Positions 1-13,904 of a stretch of DNA of 64,000 nt are shown here, one piece after another. The translations under genes were made by a program, and so were the position numbers. How positions within the stretch are numbered: position 1 is the first letter of the stretch; every line of letters begins with the position of its first letter. The notes beneath the pieces are model-generated. The model was given only the letters and a program-made list of their open reading frames with translations, had not been told where the DNA came from and ran no database searches. The stretch comes from Dirofilaria immitis. Its lineage: Eukaryota > Nematoda > Chromadorea > Rhabditida > Onchocercidae. The stretch lies in assembly GCA_024305405.1 (NCBI GenBank), contig JAKNDB010000053.1, positions 1 through 64,000 on the forward strand, read 5' to 3'.

Positions 1-340
<340 letters not shown>

Positions 341-2388
341 AATATTTCGTTTATATTCATTTAGATCTAACTGATCATTTATTCCTTCCTGTATTAATGA
401 ATCATTTTTATTTGACATCTAAAATTATGCAAAATACATACATCATAAATACGTATATACATACATACATCATATTTCATAAGTGATTTTAATTATTATT
501 TTTCTTGAAATTTTTGAGCAGTTTGAGCAGTTTTTTTATTTGGTACCCAGAATTATGCGAAATAGCTTATTTCATAATAAGTGGTTTTAAATGATTGTTT
601 TTCTTGAAATTCTTAAACAGTTTCACTCATTGCTAACTGACTCTATTAATATCAGCATATGAAATTAGTATAATGCTACAGAGAGTGCTTAACACAAAGA
701 ATTGACTGTTTCGAAGGCAGCGGGAAAACTGATAAAACAAACAATGAATGTTATTCTTAATTCAATTTCACGGAAAATTCTGTCATTGATTGAAACAAAA
801 AATTTATGAATATTTAATTTTTATAGTTATTCACTTACTGTTACTTGTGTGATGCACGATGGCAACACAGCTATCAAAAAACAATACGAGAGCAACATTT
901 TCGCGAACAATTTCCACGGATGAATGGTATCGATTAAAATATGGAATAGAATTTAGCGTAGAATTCTGTAAAATATTCTAGGAATTTTCTACAAAATAGA
1001 TAAATGAAAGTAGAATGAACTGTAGCAAGTATCAAATATTATACTGATTTGGAAATTTATTTAGAGACTGATTTTAAACGCTTCTCTATTCATATGATCT
1101 ATGACCTTTTGCATAATTATGTGAGTTTTTTTATTTCCTAGATATGGTGATAAAAACGATTTACAGAATAAAAAGTGAGCTTGTTAAATTTTGAATATTG
1201 TAAATGTTTTGTGAAGTAATGGAAACTTTTTATAGCCTCATTGAAAATCATAGGTTTATGCAAATTTATGCAAATAAAAGTCATGACTGTCTCTGTAATA
1301 TCAATGTAATTGTCAGCAGAATTCATTCTTGTTATTAAATTACTTTCCGTTTCAAACGTAGGAAAATGTTTTTTAAAAATTGGAGAAATATATGCTACTA
1401 TTATATATATCAGTACTATTGTTCTCCTTTTTGGAATGCTTTAATCATTTCATATCTGGAATGATTTATTTCTATTATATTTTACTCATTTTTCATGTTT
1501 TAGATACAAAACAAATTGAAATATTCCATAAGATTGCAATCAAAATAATCATCTCGAATTATTATCCATACTAATCAGGATAAGAGCGGTTCAGCTCGTT
1601 TTAAGATGCTTAGAAATGGTAGAAACCATGCTACATTGTAATCTATTGGATCAAGAATTATACAAAATTACTTCCATGATTTGTAAAATGAGTTGAAAAA
1701 ATATGAAAAGTAAATTTTGTATTTCCTTGTATACCAAATGAATAAAATTAAGTAGATTTAGCTATTAAAGGTTTCTCACCAAGTAAATTCCGAAATTATA
1801 AGCAATGATAGAATTTATATCTAATGGCTTAAAACGAAAAAAATCGAATTGGCCATAATGTAAATTTAAATATAATTGTAATGATGAATTTGAAGCTTAT
1901 TGCAATGACTAGAAAAGTAACTCGGAACTTTGATATAAAATTAATTTAATTCATTATCGTATATCGTTTTAATAAATGGATAAGATTATTGGGAAGAATT
2001 ATGTGGACGCCACGGAGTTAACCATAAAAGCATATTGCCTTGGTTGCGATCACTGTTTACTTAATGAAATTACATGACCAAAAATGATTATGATACAACA
2101 GAATGATTATTGATAAGGGAATCGCAGTTGGAAGGAATAACAAGAAAATAAATGGATGAAGCCTATGTCAAGCTGAAATTAATAAATTATAGAGAACATG
2201 GAATTATCTAGAGAATCGGGTTTAGACGCTGAAAGCGAATATTCTATCCATTTACTGAATCATAACATCATTAACGAGCTTCTCATTAAACAAAACCATG
2301 AATCATATCACGCAGGAATCGTTCAATCTGCAGTTAAAAGGATCATATTCTTCATGTATGGATTGTAAGTATTAGAGAGATAAGCCAT
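341..2388. other. AT-rich spacer, no gene recognised
   Basis: Short open frames here are low-complexity and show no domain, no coding-like composition and no paired splice signals. The stretch 1980-2370 is less AT-rich and contains short peptide-like fragments on both strands broken by stops. It may be decayed coding sequence, but I could not assign it. Confidence 0.4.
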
Positions 2389-2634
2389 TTAAACTACGTC
2401 CAATATCAAGCCTTCTAGAAACACAAGAGAAATGATCAAGAACCTTCCAAGAAGTCGCGTCCTCTTTAAATCAAATCTAATATTGGAATAGTCAAACGAT
2501 GGATAGTTCTTCTTACATATTTTACATGAGCAATATATTTTGAAGTAGCGAAAGACGTAGCCGTCGAGAATTTTTGCATATTCTAAGAAGATTTGTCGCG
2601 TGTTGCGAATATTCAAAGTTGTCCTAAGTAACAC
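2389..2634 (-). pseudogene. Possible degraded C2H2 zinc-finger fragment
   Basis: An 81-codon minus-strand open frame contains CSCKICKKNYPSFDYSNIRF followed by DLKRTRLLGRF. The C-x2-C half, the aromatic and the Ser/Asn/Arg pattern resemble a C2H2 finger. The two His positions read as Asp and Arg, so it could not bind zinc normally. It lies 2 kb from the zinc-finger relic at the left edge and may be a further remnant of the same gene or family. No exon boundaries could be defined. Chance resemblance is possible. Confidence 0.3.
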
Positions 2635-2977
2635 TGCTAGTCAATTTCAATTGATATTTAAAATTATCATTCAGAAAATGTTAATTTCTTGGCAGCGAAG
2701 GGTATGACATGAAAACAAAAAGTTTCAATTGAAAAATTACCGAAAGCACCGTAAAGTGAAAGTGTATACGAACAAATTATCGTACTCCCAAAAACTCTCC
2801 AAGGAGGAGATATAAAAGAAAACTTAAAAAAGAAAAAAAACAATTAATAAGTTTCATAGCAGAAATAGAAGGATACTTCCCTAATTTCTAGCATATGCTT
2901 TTTAACATACGTGGGATTCGATAATAATAGACTGATACGATTTTTATTTCATCAAATGCGTCACTAGATATACCAAT

Positions 2978-3150
2978 TAATTACTCTTCGTCAAGCGATA
3001 TAAAATTCGAATTGGTCACTTTTCTTCAAAACGATATAATATATTGATTACTCTTCATCAAGCCATATAATATTCGAACTTGATCACTTCCTATCAGACG
3101 AAATAATATTCGGGTTGGCCATTTTCCATCAGACGATATAATTAATATTC
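2978..3150. repeat. Degenerate ~45-60 bp tandem repeat, about 4 copies
   Basis: Units share the pattern cttcatcaagccatataat followed by attcgaattggtcactt. Successive copies differ by substitutions such as tcaagcgatata, tcaagccatata and tcagacgatata. Confidence 0.65.
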
Positions 3151-3399
3151 AGATGATATTGATTTGTATATTTTCCATTTTTTTTTGTTATTTTCATTGA
3201 TGCATTTGTTGGGCTTACTTTTTAAAATTTAATAGTTTTCGTGTATTTAACTTTTATAAAAAAATTTTGTGCAAAATTTGTTAAAAAAACAAATAATGTA
3301 ATAATAATTTAAATCTTTTTAAAAATTATTTTATGATTATTGTATATTGTATTTATACGTAGGATTGATATTATAAAGCAATTAGGAAATTGGGTTTAA

Positions 3400-3730
3400 T
3401 TTTATTTGAGTGCTTAATTTTCTAAATATATAATAATAGTACACTAAGGCATAATTATTTTGGTTGAGTTTTTAATTTAATAATTTTTGGGATTTTATTT
3501 TTTAAATTTAATAATATTAGTGTACTAAGGCACAATCATTTTAATCAAATTTTTAAAGTAAAATAATTCAATTTTTTTTCAGATTTTTTTGCTTATTGTA
3601 AAATTGTATTTGTGCAAGGATTGATAATAAATTAATTGGGATTTTCCTTGCAACTCATTTTAATTAAATTTTTGATTTAATAATTATTTGCTTTTTAAAA
3701 TATAATAATAGTTATATTAAGGCCATCAAC
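3400..3730. repeat. Degenerate ~110 bp repeat, 2-3 copies
   Basis: The block containing ataataatagtacactaagg followed by cataattattttgg recurs as a diverged copy (attagtgtactaaggcacaa) and more weakly near 3700. Confidence 0.55.
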
Positions 3731-4029
3731 ATCTCTCCTTGTATAATATTCTAAATAAATTATTAAAGTTTCAAACTGGTCAATATAGTTATTCAAATCA
3801 AATTTCGTGCAACAACAAATCATAAATTGTCATCTCTGCTCTTTCCATTTCTTTTTGTTTGTTCTAAAAAATATTTTGTCGATAAAATTTGCTAACTTTT
3901 TGATTAAATAAAAATAAGTTCCGATACATGTTATATATATATTTTTGTGATATTTAAAAGAATTAAATTCTTGAAAATAGGAACAAATTAGAATACTTCA
4001 AAATTCCCATATATATTATATTTTTTTGA

Positions 4030-4345
4030 AATATTTCTCATTTATAGATTTTAATATGCTCTCTTTGATAGGCTAATTTTACGAGAGGTTAATTTATAGC
4101 AGCATGATACAATAAATTGACGTTGCACGATATCTTTACGAAACCAATTTCGTTTGCAAAAAAAAAAAAATATGAATAGCAAATATTTTAAAGATATTTA
4201 TCATTTGTAGATTTCAATACTTTCTCTTTGATAGGTTAATTTTATGAGTGGTTAATTTATAGCAGCATGAATGAATTAACATCATGCCATATCTTTGCAA
4301 AGCCAATTTCGATTGCAAAAAATTTGAATAGCAAAACGACTGTTT
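4030..4345. repeat. Direct tandem duplication, ~165 bp x2
   Basis: Both copies contain ctctttgataggctaatttt or its variant, gttaatttatagcagcatga, an atatcttt..caatttcg block and a ttgcaaaaa run. They are diverged by roughly 15-20%. Confidence 0.75.
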
Positions 4346-5937
4346 AAAATATTTTTTTCTTCAAGCTTGTTTGTTCAAATATAATGAGAGAAAAAAAAAC
4401 AACAAGATCCAAAGTTTGTGAGCCATAAAAAAAAACAGCCTATGCATAAAATGAAATTACTCATGGGAATTTAGATGAATGGTTGAATAAATGAATTGAA
4501 TAAAAAGTTGCAAAATTACCCGTACATTTTCTTCTTTTTTTTTTGCATATTTCCAGTGTTTGAATGTAATATCCATTCAAACACTATCTATTCATTCTCA
4601 TAGTTTTCCAACAAAATTGTCGACCTAAAAATGTGAAGCTATTATAAAATGATTCTGATAGCGTGTATTATTTGAAAGATATTTCCGATGATATATTTAT
4701 CGCATTCTCGATGAAACATGAAATTAAAATTATCAAAAGATTGCGTATATCCCGAATATTTAAAATGAACAAATAAATCATTTTTTTATTGCTTATTTTA
4801 AATTGGAAATTAATCAAAGATGAATTATTTGGTTTTAAATTTTTTTTGCTTTTATATTTTCAAAAATATAATAAAATCTTTTGTGTATAACACTTCCATT
4901 AATCACCGACGAAAAATAAATGAACGAATGAATTGATCATTTTATTAGAAATTATAATATTTTAATCACAAGTTTCCAGAAAACTTCTAAAAATTCGAAT
5001 ATAAAATCATATGATAGAGGTTGTCATTTTTCCTATTCAGATTATGATACATAATTGTTATGACACATATTTATCAATAAATATATGTAATAATTAAATA
5101 TTTAGCAATGCAAAATTTACATTACTACAGATATTTAATTCGAAGAAAAGATTCTTTGAAAACTTTTAGCATTAGTTTTACAACGATAGAAGAATACATA
5201 TAAATCGATTTTGGCATCAATTTACAAATGGGATTTTTTTAATTTAAAAAATTTGGAAATATTAAATTTCCCACAAAAATATTTCATTCGTCATTTAATG
5301 ATGAAAGTAAAAGGGAATATTTTATTTTATTTTTTGTTTTTTTTTTTTTTGCTTAATTTACTAATAATGAAGTATTATCTCATGCACAATTAATATCATT
5401 TGTCATTTTAAAATAAGAAGAGGAAAAAAAATTTGTTTACCATTCAAATCATCGTAAGCAAAACTTTTTTTTAATTAACCATATTATTTCAGCCTTTTTC
5501 ATTTTTTTTTTTACAATAATTCAACTTGTCAAAAAAGTATCTATCATTTTATTTGATAGTAGCAAATTAATATCTTTGGGATCTAAATTCAATTCATCAC
5601 TTATCACTTACTACTTGTCTTCCATATCCATTGTTGATAGAATGGAATGAATTTTCGCTAGGCAATTTTTTTTTTTGCTAACATATTCATGCAACGGATA
5701 AATTTGTGAATAAATTAGCGATAATTTTTGCGATCACATACGACACCGTGCGATCACTGTTAATGAAATTATAGAAGTTGAGAATTAAAAAACAAATAAA
5801 TATTTTAGAATTAATTTTTGTTTTAATCAATATGAAACATAAAAATAAACATCAAATAAAAAATCAACGATCATAATATTCATTATAAAGTATGAATAAT
5901 TTTTTCTTTTTTTTTAAAAATACCTTTCGCACAATAT

Positions 5938-6050
5938 AGTTTAAATGTTAAATAATGAATTAATATCACAGAACACAATTTGAATATTAAATAATGAATT
6001 AATATCATAAAACACAATTTAAATATTAAATAATGAATTTCAGAACAAAA
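5938..6050. repeat. ~46 bp tandem repeat x3
   Basis: The unit ttaaataatgaattaatatc plus an aaacacaattt segment is repeated three times with few changes. Confidence 0.7.
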
Positions 6051-8507
6051 CACTAATTATTATAATCGAGTAAATATACTTAAAATGTAAGAATTTAAAA
6101 ATGAGTTCGAATTATTTCCAATCATTGGAAAATAAAATTTAAAAAATGATTTCTCATTCCAATTATTAGAAAAAAGAATTGAATGAATGATTTCAATAAT
6201 TTCAAATTACAATATCAATAATAGCATATTTCTGATTTTTTTTTAAAATAATATATTCATTTTGAATAATCAAAAAAATCCACAATAGAATATTCAGAAA
6301 ATATTTTAAAAATTTTTGTATCTTAAAAATTTTTACTCTCAAACATTTTGCATGTTATCAAATGTGATCAGAATTAAACATTTCAAATATTTTATTTGTT
6401 TCCCTTTTTTTTTTTTTTAGTCCACAAAATCATTCATTCATTCGTTTGTTCAAAATTTTTACTTCATTTCTTTCAAAAAGGTTAAAAAATTTAGCATAAT
6501 TTTTAAAATAATTTAAAATAAATTACGAGTAGAATGAATTTTTCTTTTCTTTCTTTTTTTTCAAGGAAAGAGAAATTTATTATTTTATCAAATAATCTCA
6601 AGATTGTTGATATCTATTATTGTTTCAAAGATACAAATTATTGTGCAAGAATATTTTGATTACATCAAAGCTATTTTCAAAATGATTGAAAAGATTATTT
6701 CTCATTTATACAATTATTAAAAGCTAATACTTTGTCAGGTAATGAAGTAAACAGGTAATTAATTTAGTTCAGTAATTAGCATTATATGTAAGTCTGCAAC
6801 GTTGTAGAATATTTTTAAATATTGCTAACTTTGCTAATTATTTCATTTTAAAGCATTTCATTTTATTTATCAGATTTATCAACTACTACGTAAATTCCAT
6901 TCGTAGATATAAATGATAGGTCGTGTGGAAAGATTTTTTCTTTCAGAAGGATAACACACTGAACTTTTGAAAGCAATAGAGTTTAATAATTGAAATGATA
7001 TAATTAAATGAACTTAAAAAAACTTTTAGCACAATTATCAATTGTTGTAATTATTAGTAATAATTTGGAAGATCATAGAATTAAGTTTTAAAATGATAAA
7101 TTTAAGTTAAAATTTTTTTTTAAATTAACTTCTGAATAAAATTAAATTTCATAGTAAACTTTCTTTTTTAAAATTTTCTTTCGAAATTGATTAATAAATT
7201 TGAGATTTTAAAATTAGTACATTTAAATGACTGCTTATCATTTATCGCACTATATCATTTCTATCTTATCTACTAAATCATATAAGCTAGCCCAAGAAAT
7301 GGGCTAACTAACGGTTTGTCTACTACAAATTTTTCATTTTTCGCTTTATTTCAAGCAAGCGGATGAATTAAATTTGGACAATGTAGATTGATACTAAGGT
7401 AAAATATTGGAATGGATGTAAGAAAGTTTAAAAATAAATTTGTTCAATTTCTTTTACATTATTAATGATCAATCTACACTCATCAATCTCGAAATTAAAC
7501 ATTTTGATAAATATACTTTGTACAAAAATGTAAAACCATAAAATAAAAATATTGCATAATCTCAAAGAATAGAATTTAATACAAATATGCTTTAATTTCT
7601 ATTACAGCAAATTTTCGTTTCAGTTGATCCATTGTCATTATGATAATCTATTGTTATAACAATGATAATCTTTTGATTCAATTCATTTGTAGTAAATCAA
7701 TTTCTGAAATTTTTCAGATTATATTTTTTTTTATAAAACTTTAGCAATGTGAACTTTTTCCGATGATTTTTGAATATTTGCCTTTTTTTTTTTTAAATTT
7801 TTATCTCATTTCAATCAAAGGATAATGTAATATTATTAAAGCAATTATTAATACTTTTGATAAAAGAATAATTTATAAAATTAAAGTTTCTAAATTTCGA
7901 TGGCTTCAATGAAATACAAAGCATATATAAATAAAAAAATTATATTTCGCATTGTTGTAATTATTTCTTCAATTGAGCTTATTCAAAATAATAAAAATTA
8001 TTATTTTAAAATTTAATAATATTCAAAAAAATTTATTTAATTATTAATTTTTATAGTTTTATTTCAAAAAGTATATTTTCATTAGAAATATATGCGAGAG
8101 AAAAAAAACAAAAAAAAAGGAAGTGATGAAATTTTGCTACAAAATATATTTCCCAATGGATTTTTAAACCAATGTACTATTTATTTATTCATTGAATCTA
8201 TGATATGATACAAGTAGAAGAATGGAAGACAAGAATTCTCGAAAAAATGGCACTCAAACTTGTTATCAATAAAAATAACAGCCTAGGAGGCGGGATTATT
8301 TTATAATGCTATAGGAAATAAGATGAGTGAAACGATGAATATGGAAGAGTGAAAAAGAAAAGGTAAATAAAAGAAATAAAGAAATTGTAGGCATTTTAAG
8401 ACGAACTTTTTCAAACTTATTCCTATCTTGGCTCCTATTTCATTCGTAGAATTTGAAATTATCAAGGATTCAACAAAATACTTGCATATTTATTTGATTA
8501 TAAAACT

Positions 8508-11500
8508 ATGGAAGCAACAGGTTGGATAATGAACATGATAAAGCTTATAATTATCATTATCACCATTACAACATCAACAACAACAACAACTCTATATGTT
8601 CCAATGGATAATTCGAGTAAGTCAATTTTCAAGCTAATTAATTCAAATATTATAATTAGCCTAATGTAAAAGGAAAATGAGATAACTAAAAGATTAGAAG
8701 AAATTGGATAATAATATTGGTATATATATATATTAAATGATTTGTTTTTAACAAAAATAATCATCATATACAATGAAAGAAAAAGTGACATGAATAAAAA
8801 CATTTTCAAATAAAAACTTTTGGGCCATAAAAAAAAATAAGCCAAGTATTTACTGAAACAAACTTGCATATACAATAAGAAAAGTTATAAATGAGGCATA
8901 AATATTTCAATATGATAACTTTTCACTTAGGAAAAAAATAAGCGAAGTATTAGCTTATTCAAGAAAAATTAACAATAGAGCATAGACATCTCTCTATATG
9001 ATAACTTTTTTGTTCAAGAAAAAATAAGCCAATTATTTATTTACTTCAAAAACATTACCAATGAGGCATAAACATTTTAATATTGTAAATTTTCTTCCAA
9101 AAAAAAAGAGCCAAGTATTTGCTAAAAAAAAACAATAGGAAAATTTATGAATGAGGAACAATATGATAGCTTTTGCTCAAAAAAATGAGCCAAGTAGTAA
9201 CTTAGTAAAAAAAAGTTTATTTTTGCATTATATGCTATGAAAACTTTTTCGAGCACACGTCCTATGATTTAAATTAGGTCGAGAATGAGGTAAATTAGAG
9301 CAACTATTTCATGTTCTATAATTTCCAAAATTTGCCTATATTTATGATTGCATGCAATATTATTTGCTATATTTAATCAAATTAACTTATACCTAATTTC
9401 AAGCAAATATATGTTACAAAAAAAAAAACTTTTTAATCTAATTTGATTCGATGAAAGTAATTTCATTCTTGACAGTTTTTTTTTAATCAAAATAAAATGT
9501 GATACGATGAAATAAGAAAAATTTCAGCAACTAAAATTAATTTAAACTTCAAATTTCAATTTTCCAAATTCTATTAATTATTTTCTGCAAGTCCCTAATT
9601 TCAAAATCTCAATTTCCTCTTTTATTTCCGATATATCAAATGAATCAGAATTTAATTAAAACATAAATTCATTACTGAATAAGAAGTCGAAAAAAAACTT
9701 GTTCATGCATTGATTGTATCATTAATTAGAATTTACGGCATGTGAATTGAAATTTGAGAATTTAAAAATGAAATTTGTGAGAGGAAAAAAAACGAAGAAA
9801 CGAAAAGATATCATTGAAGCTAATTTTTAAATTCAAAATTGAAATTTTTTTCTCCAATTTTTTTCTTAATAAACCATAGCATTTATATATCATATCATTT
9901 TTAATTTATCTAATTTTATATTAAATTTAAATCCTTATCATCGTAATAAATTTATCGAAAAATTGAAATTTACTGTTAAGATGTTAATTTAAAAATTTGT
10001 TTTGGTTGATTAAATTGGTGCAAAGTACTGATATTTATTTTATCAACAATTATACAATATAATCTAAATTTTCTATGTTTTTTGCATAAAATCATTTTTA
10101 AAATTATTTTCAATTTTTATTCATAAATTCGAAACGATTAAATTGATAAGAATAAATGACGAAATTATGATTTAATTGAAAATAACTTATAATTTTGATG
10201 TAATAAAATTGTAAATTAACAATTAATAATTAAAAATCATCTTGTAACATACCAAATTGAATTTAAGAAGAATTCGTTATTTCATTCAAAATAGAAATTG
10301 AATTTTGATAAAATTTTAGGATTTAGATTTAAAATTTTTCCATTACATTTTGTTTACTTATTTGATCTTTAATATTTTATTTTTTTCAGTAATTTAAACA
10401 ACTTTTTTTTTTAAATTTATGTTTATATCTAAACATTTATAAGATGTTCTCGATCAAATTTGATACAATTCTTTTCGAGATTGCCAGATTTCAAATATAG
10501 ATAACTTATTTTTTAAAGTTCATATTTATGCTTAAATATCTATGAAATATTCTCGGTAAATTTGATAGATTTCTTCTTGAGATTGTTAAATTTCAAATAT
10601 AGATAACTCGCGATTGTTAAATTTCAAATATAGATAACTTTTTTTTTTGAAGTCCATGTTTATTTTTGAATATTTAGAAGATATTCTTGATAAATTTGAC
10701 AGAATTCGTCTTGAGATTGTTAAATTTCAAACATTTTTAAATTTCTATTTCATTTTAATGAAGTTATCCTTTTTCCGATATTTGACAAAAAAAAATAGAT
10801 GAAATAAAATTCTTTCATATTTAGCCATTTATCTACATGCTACTGTATTAATGCAATTTATTTTTTTTCGAAAAAATTTTTCCTAAATTTATTCATCTTA
10901 AATTGATAAATTATAGAAGAAAGTTTTTGTAGAATAAATGCTTTACCATAATGTTTTAAATTAAATCAATATAAAGTCGAGATTAATTTTAAATCATCTC
11001 GAAATAGGCGCATTAATGATTGATATCATTTCGTAAGTTATGAATTTTTAGATAATAAAAAAAAAAAAAAAGAGCAAATTCTATTTGAAATTTTTAAAAA
11101 ATAAAATTGTTTTTATTAAAATGAAAAATATTATATCAATTTTGAATATTAATTATTATAATAAATATTCAAAATTGAATATGTCAAGATTGTTTATTTT
11201 AATAAAAGAAAAAATAAAACGGAATAAAAGAAATTATTTCAATTCAATATCATTCGTTGTAATATAATTTAAAATAATAAAATGACATTTTTATTTTTTA
11301 ATATTTAAATTATGCAAAGAAAGAGATAAATTTTAATTTAAAGCATTTCTGAAACGAATAAATATATGATTATATTATTTTGAAATAAATGTTTTCTTTT
11401 TTTTTTTTGATAAAATAATTTAATTTTTCAGATTCTTACAGGCCACAAAATGATGCATACGAGCCTGGTATTACTGATCTATTAATTAAACAAGGTTTCA

Positions 11501-13870
11501 ATTTTATATTACATTTCCTAATTAATATATATTGTAAATATTATCATTTGAATAATTTAATTTACTTTGTAACAATAATTCGTCTTTGCGATCAAAAGTT
11601 TTATGTGGAAAGCAGCGTTATCATATCATATATATCAGCTAACTTTCATCAAAATTTCGTAAAATCAAGAATTTTATCAGAAAAAAATTAATGTTAATCA
11701 AAGTTTCAAAGTTTTAAAAAAGTTTTATAAAATTTATGATTGTCTTATTTTATAAATTGATGTTTTAAAATTTTCTAAAAATCACTAGAAAGCAAGGACA
11801 CGCACATATATCAGGCTAAGATTTATCAAAATTTTATCTAGAAAACAAGGGCACGCATATATATCAAGCCAAGTTTTATTAAAGTTTATTTTATCAAAGT
11901 TTTGTCTGGAAAGCAACGATATACATATATATCAAGCCAAGGTTTATCAAAAAACAGTTTTATCTAAAAAATCGAAGTTTGAAAATAACGATATGAATAT
12001 ATATCAAGCTAAGTTTCATCAAAAGTTTTATCTGGAAAGCAACGATATCATATCATATATATATCAGCCTAACTTTTATCAAAAATTTCATAAAATGAAG
12101 GACTTTATCTGAAAAAAAAATCAGTGTTATCAAAGTTTTAAAGTTTTAAAAAAGTTTTATAAAATTTTATGATTGTCTTATTTTTTAAATTGTTGTTTTA
12201 AAATTTTCTAACAAATCAATGCTTTATCTAGAAAGCAGCTATATCTATATATCAAGCCAAGTTTATTAAAATTTTTATCTAGAAAGCAAGGACACGCATA
12301 TATATATCAATCCAAGTTTTATTTTATCAAAGTTTTATCTGAAAAGCAATGATATATGTATATATATGCAATTAAGTCAAATTTTTATCATTCTGTTGTT
12401 CTATTGCTTTTTTGATAGATATAAACTTTTTTTCATTCTAAAAAATAGTAGAATAATGATGCTTATTTCTATTGAAATTGAGCATTTTTTTATTTTGCTG
12501 CATTTTGCATGTTTTTAAAACTTTATGCTCAATCTCAAGACTTTATTAGTCGAGACTAAAGATTTAATAATGAAATTAAAAAATACGATGAATAAAAGAT
12601 GCAAATTTCAAGACTTTTTTAGAAGCATATTGTCGAGACTGAAAATTTAATTGTTAAAATTCACAAGAATAAGATTAATGATAAAGATTTAAAAGTAGAA
12701 GTATATTGTCGAGACTGAAGATTTAATTGTTAAAATTTACAAAAATACAACGAATAAGATTAATGATAAAGATTGAAAAGTAGAAAAATTTATTTTTTTT
12801 TTTAAAAATTTTCTAATCATTAAATTTCTATCTACAAAACAGTTAGAAAAATAATGACGAAGAGGAGAGAAAAATAAAAGCGAAAAATGAGAATATCAGC
12901 ATATTTGAGCATGATATATATACGAACGAATAAATAAACTTTGTTAATTGTTGACATATATTATTGTTGAAGAAATTTTTGAGAAAAAGAAGGAAAGTTT
13001 AAAAAAAAAAAATTAAAATTAAAATATTTTTGCTTAATTAATAGAATAAAATTTGCTTTTATATAATTGAGCGTTTTAAAAAAATGCTAAATTTTTTAGA
13101 AAAATTTTTGAAAAAAAGTTTTATTCGAAATTTAGCTCAATTATTTTGATTATACTAAGCTTATAATTTGATGATAGTATATATATAACAAATAGTAAAA
13201 AAAAATTATTGTTAATAAATTAGATTAAAATTTAAAATAACAAATCAAAAATGCGAATAGAATAAGATAGCAATTTTATCACTCGAAAAGATAAGAAAAA
13301 CAAATAAACTGTTATTTATAGAACTATGAAAAGCAAATATATAGCAATGATTTCAAATGATTTTTTCTGTATTGCATTACATATGCTAAGGATATAAAAT
13401 TGCTTCAAAATGACAAATGATTGATGAAATGATAAGATGTTGAAATTAATCACAAGGTATGGAATAATTTAGGATATTCGAGAATTTCGAAATGAAATAT
13501 AAAAATTATAATTTACGATGATATATTTCAGGTTTATTCCGCCTTGGAAAAGATAATTATGGAACAGATTATGTTTACAATCAAAAGCTTATTCCAGATA
13601 CAGTGCAATTTGGTGAGAATGGTTATGAAAAAAGGATGTACCTGGTTAGTTTTGTAGTAAAACTAATATATGTATATTATATATTATTATATTTTTAAAC
13701 AATTGATTTATCTCATTTTGCTTAATTTTTCAGGTGTACTACGATTCGGTAAAAGGGAAGGAGATATTCCGGGAGTGCTAAGATTTGGCAAACGTAATGA
13801 TGATATACCGGGTGTGCTTCGTTTCGGTAAACGATCTGTACCAGGTGTTTTACGATTTGGACGTCATTAA
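8508..13870 (+). CDS. flp-18: FMRFamide-like neuropeptide precursor, flp-18 type (frame break before exon 4)
   Basis: The gene encodes a secreted prepropeptide for PGVLRFG-amide neuropeptides, ligands of NPR-type GPCRs in nematodes. Four exons: 8508-8616, 11432-11494, 13532-13644, 13734-13870. Exon 1 gives a signal peptide from one of three in-frame Met codons (best [13 protein letters not shown], then Thr-rich). Exons 1 to 3 join in phase: 36 codons plus one base, 63 nt, 113 nt. Exon 4 encodes [34 protein letters not shown] and a terminal SVPGVLRFG followed by RH and TAA. Each has an amidation Gly, and the KR or R cleavage sites are dibasic except the last. C. elegans FLP-18 also ends with SVPGVLRFG. 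Exon 3 ends in phase 0 (..YEKRMYL), but exon 4 needs one preceding base. One extra G at 13634-13635 would read YEKRDVPG and restore a further PGVLRFG peptide. The break is either an assembly deletion or a real null mutation. Family call is firm; the exact paralogue is less so. Confidence 0.88.
8815..9240. repeat. Degenerate 75-105 bp tandem repeat, ~5 copies, in flp-18 intron 1
   Basis: Each copy contains an A-run followed by ataagccaagtattt or a variant, then a poly-A stretch, aatgaggcataaa and tatgataactttt. Copies begin near 8828, 8932, 9017, 9101 and 9180. Confidence 0.7.
10400..10740. repeat. ~110 bp tandem repeat x3 in flp-18 intron 1
   Basis: Units contain gttaaatttcaaatatagat followed by aactt, a T-run and gttcatatttatgctt. 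A shorter partial copy is inserted near 10600. Confidence 0.7.
11590..12400. repeat. ~420 bp direct duplication with nested 60-90 bp repeats in flp-18 intron 2
   Basis: The block starting agcgttatcatatcatatat near 11612 recurs near 12040. Both copies include aaagttttaaaaaagttttat and atgattgtcttatttt. Between and after them, units with ctagaaagcaaggacacgca and atatatcaagccaagtttta repeat about six times. Confidence 0.75.
12535..12790. repeat. ~75-80 bp tandem repeat x3 in flp-18 intron 2
   Basis: The unit contains gtcgagactgaagatttaat, tgttaaaat and aataagattaatgataaaga. The first copy is the most diverged. Confidence 0.65.
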
Positions 13871-13898
13871 AAACAAATCTGATCCTTATTTTGAAGCT

Positions 13899-13904
13899 AA
13901 TAAA
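13899..13904 (+). other. Polyadenylation signal AATAAA, flp-18-like gene
   Basis: A canonical hexamer lies about 30 bp after the TAA. AATAAA is common by chance at this base composition, so position is the main support. Confidence 0.45.

Larger units (their letters stand above)
2635..8507. other. AT-rich intergenic region upstream of flp-18-like gene
   Basis: About 5.9 kb with homopolymer runs of A or T and several degenerate tandem duplications listed separately. No conserved protein motif, RNA gene or mobile element was seen. The promoter of the neuropeptide gene presumably lies in its right part, but no specific element can be named. Confidence 0.5.

Noticed and set aside
8498..8875. 125-codon minus-strand open frame
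   Set aside because: It is the antisense of flp-18 exon 1 and of an intronic repeat; hydrophobic composition comes from AT-rich sequence.
13620..13740. Programmed ribosomal frameshift in flp-18
   Set aside because: The A-run before GGATG could look slippery, but similar one-base breaks occur in several unrelated genes, so a missing base is more likely.
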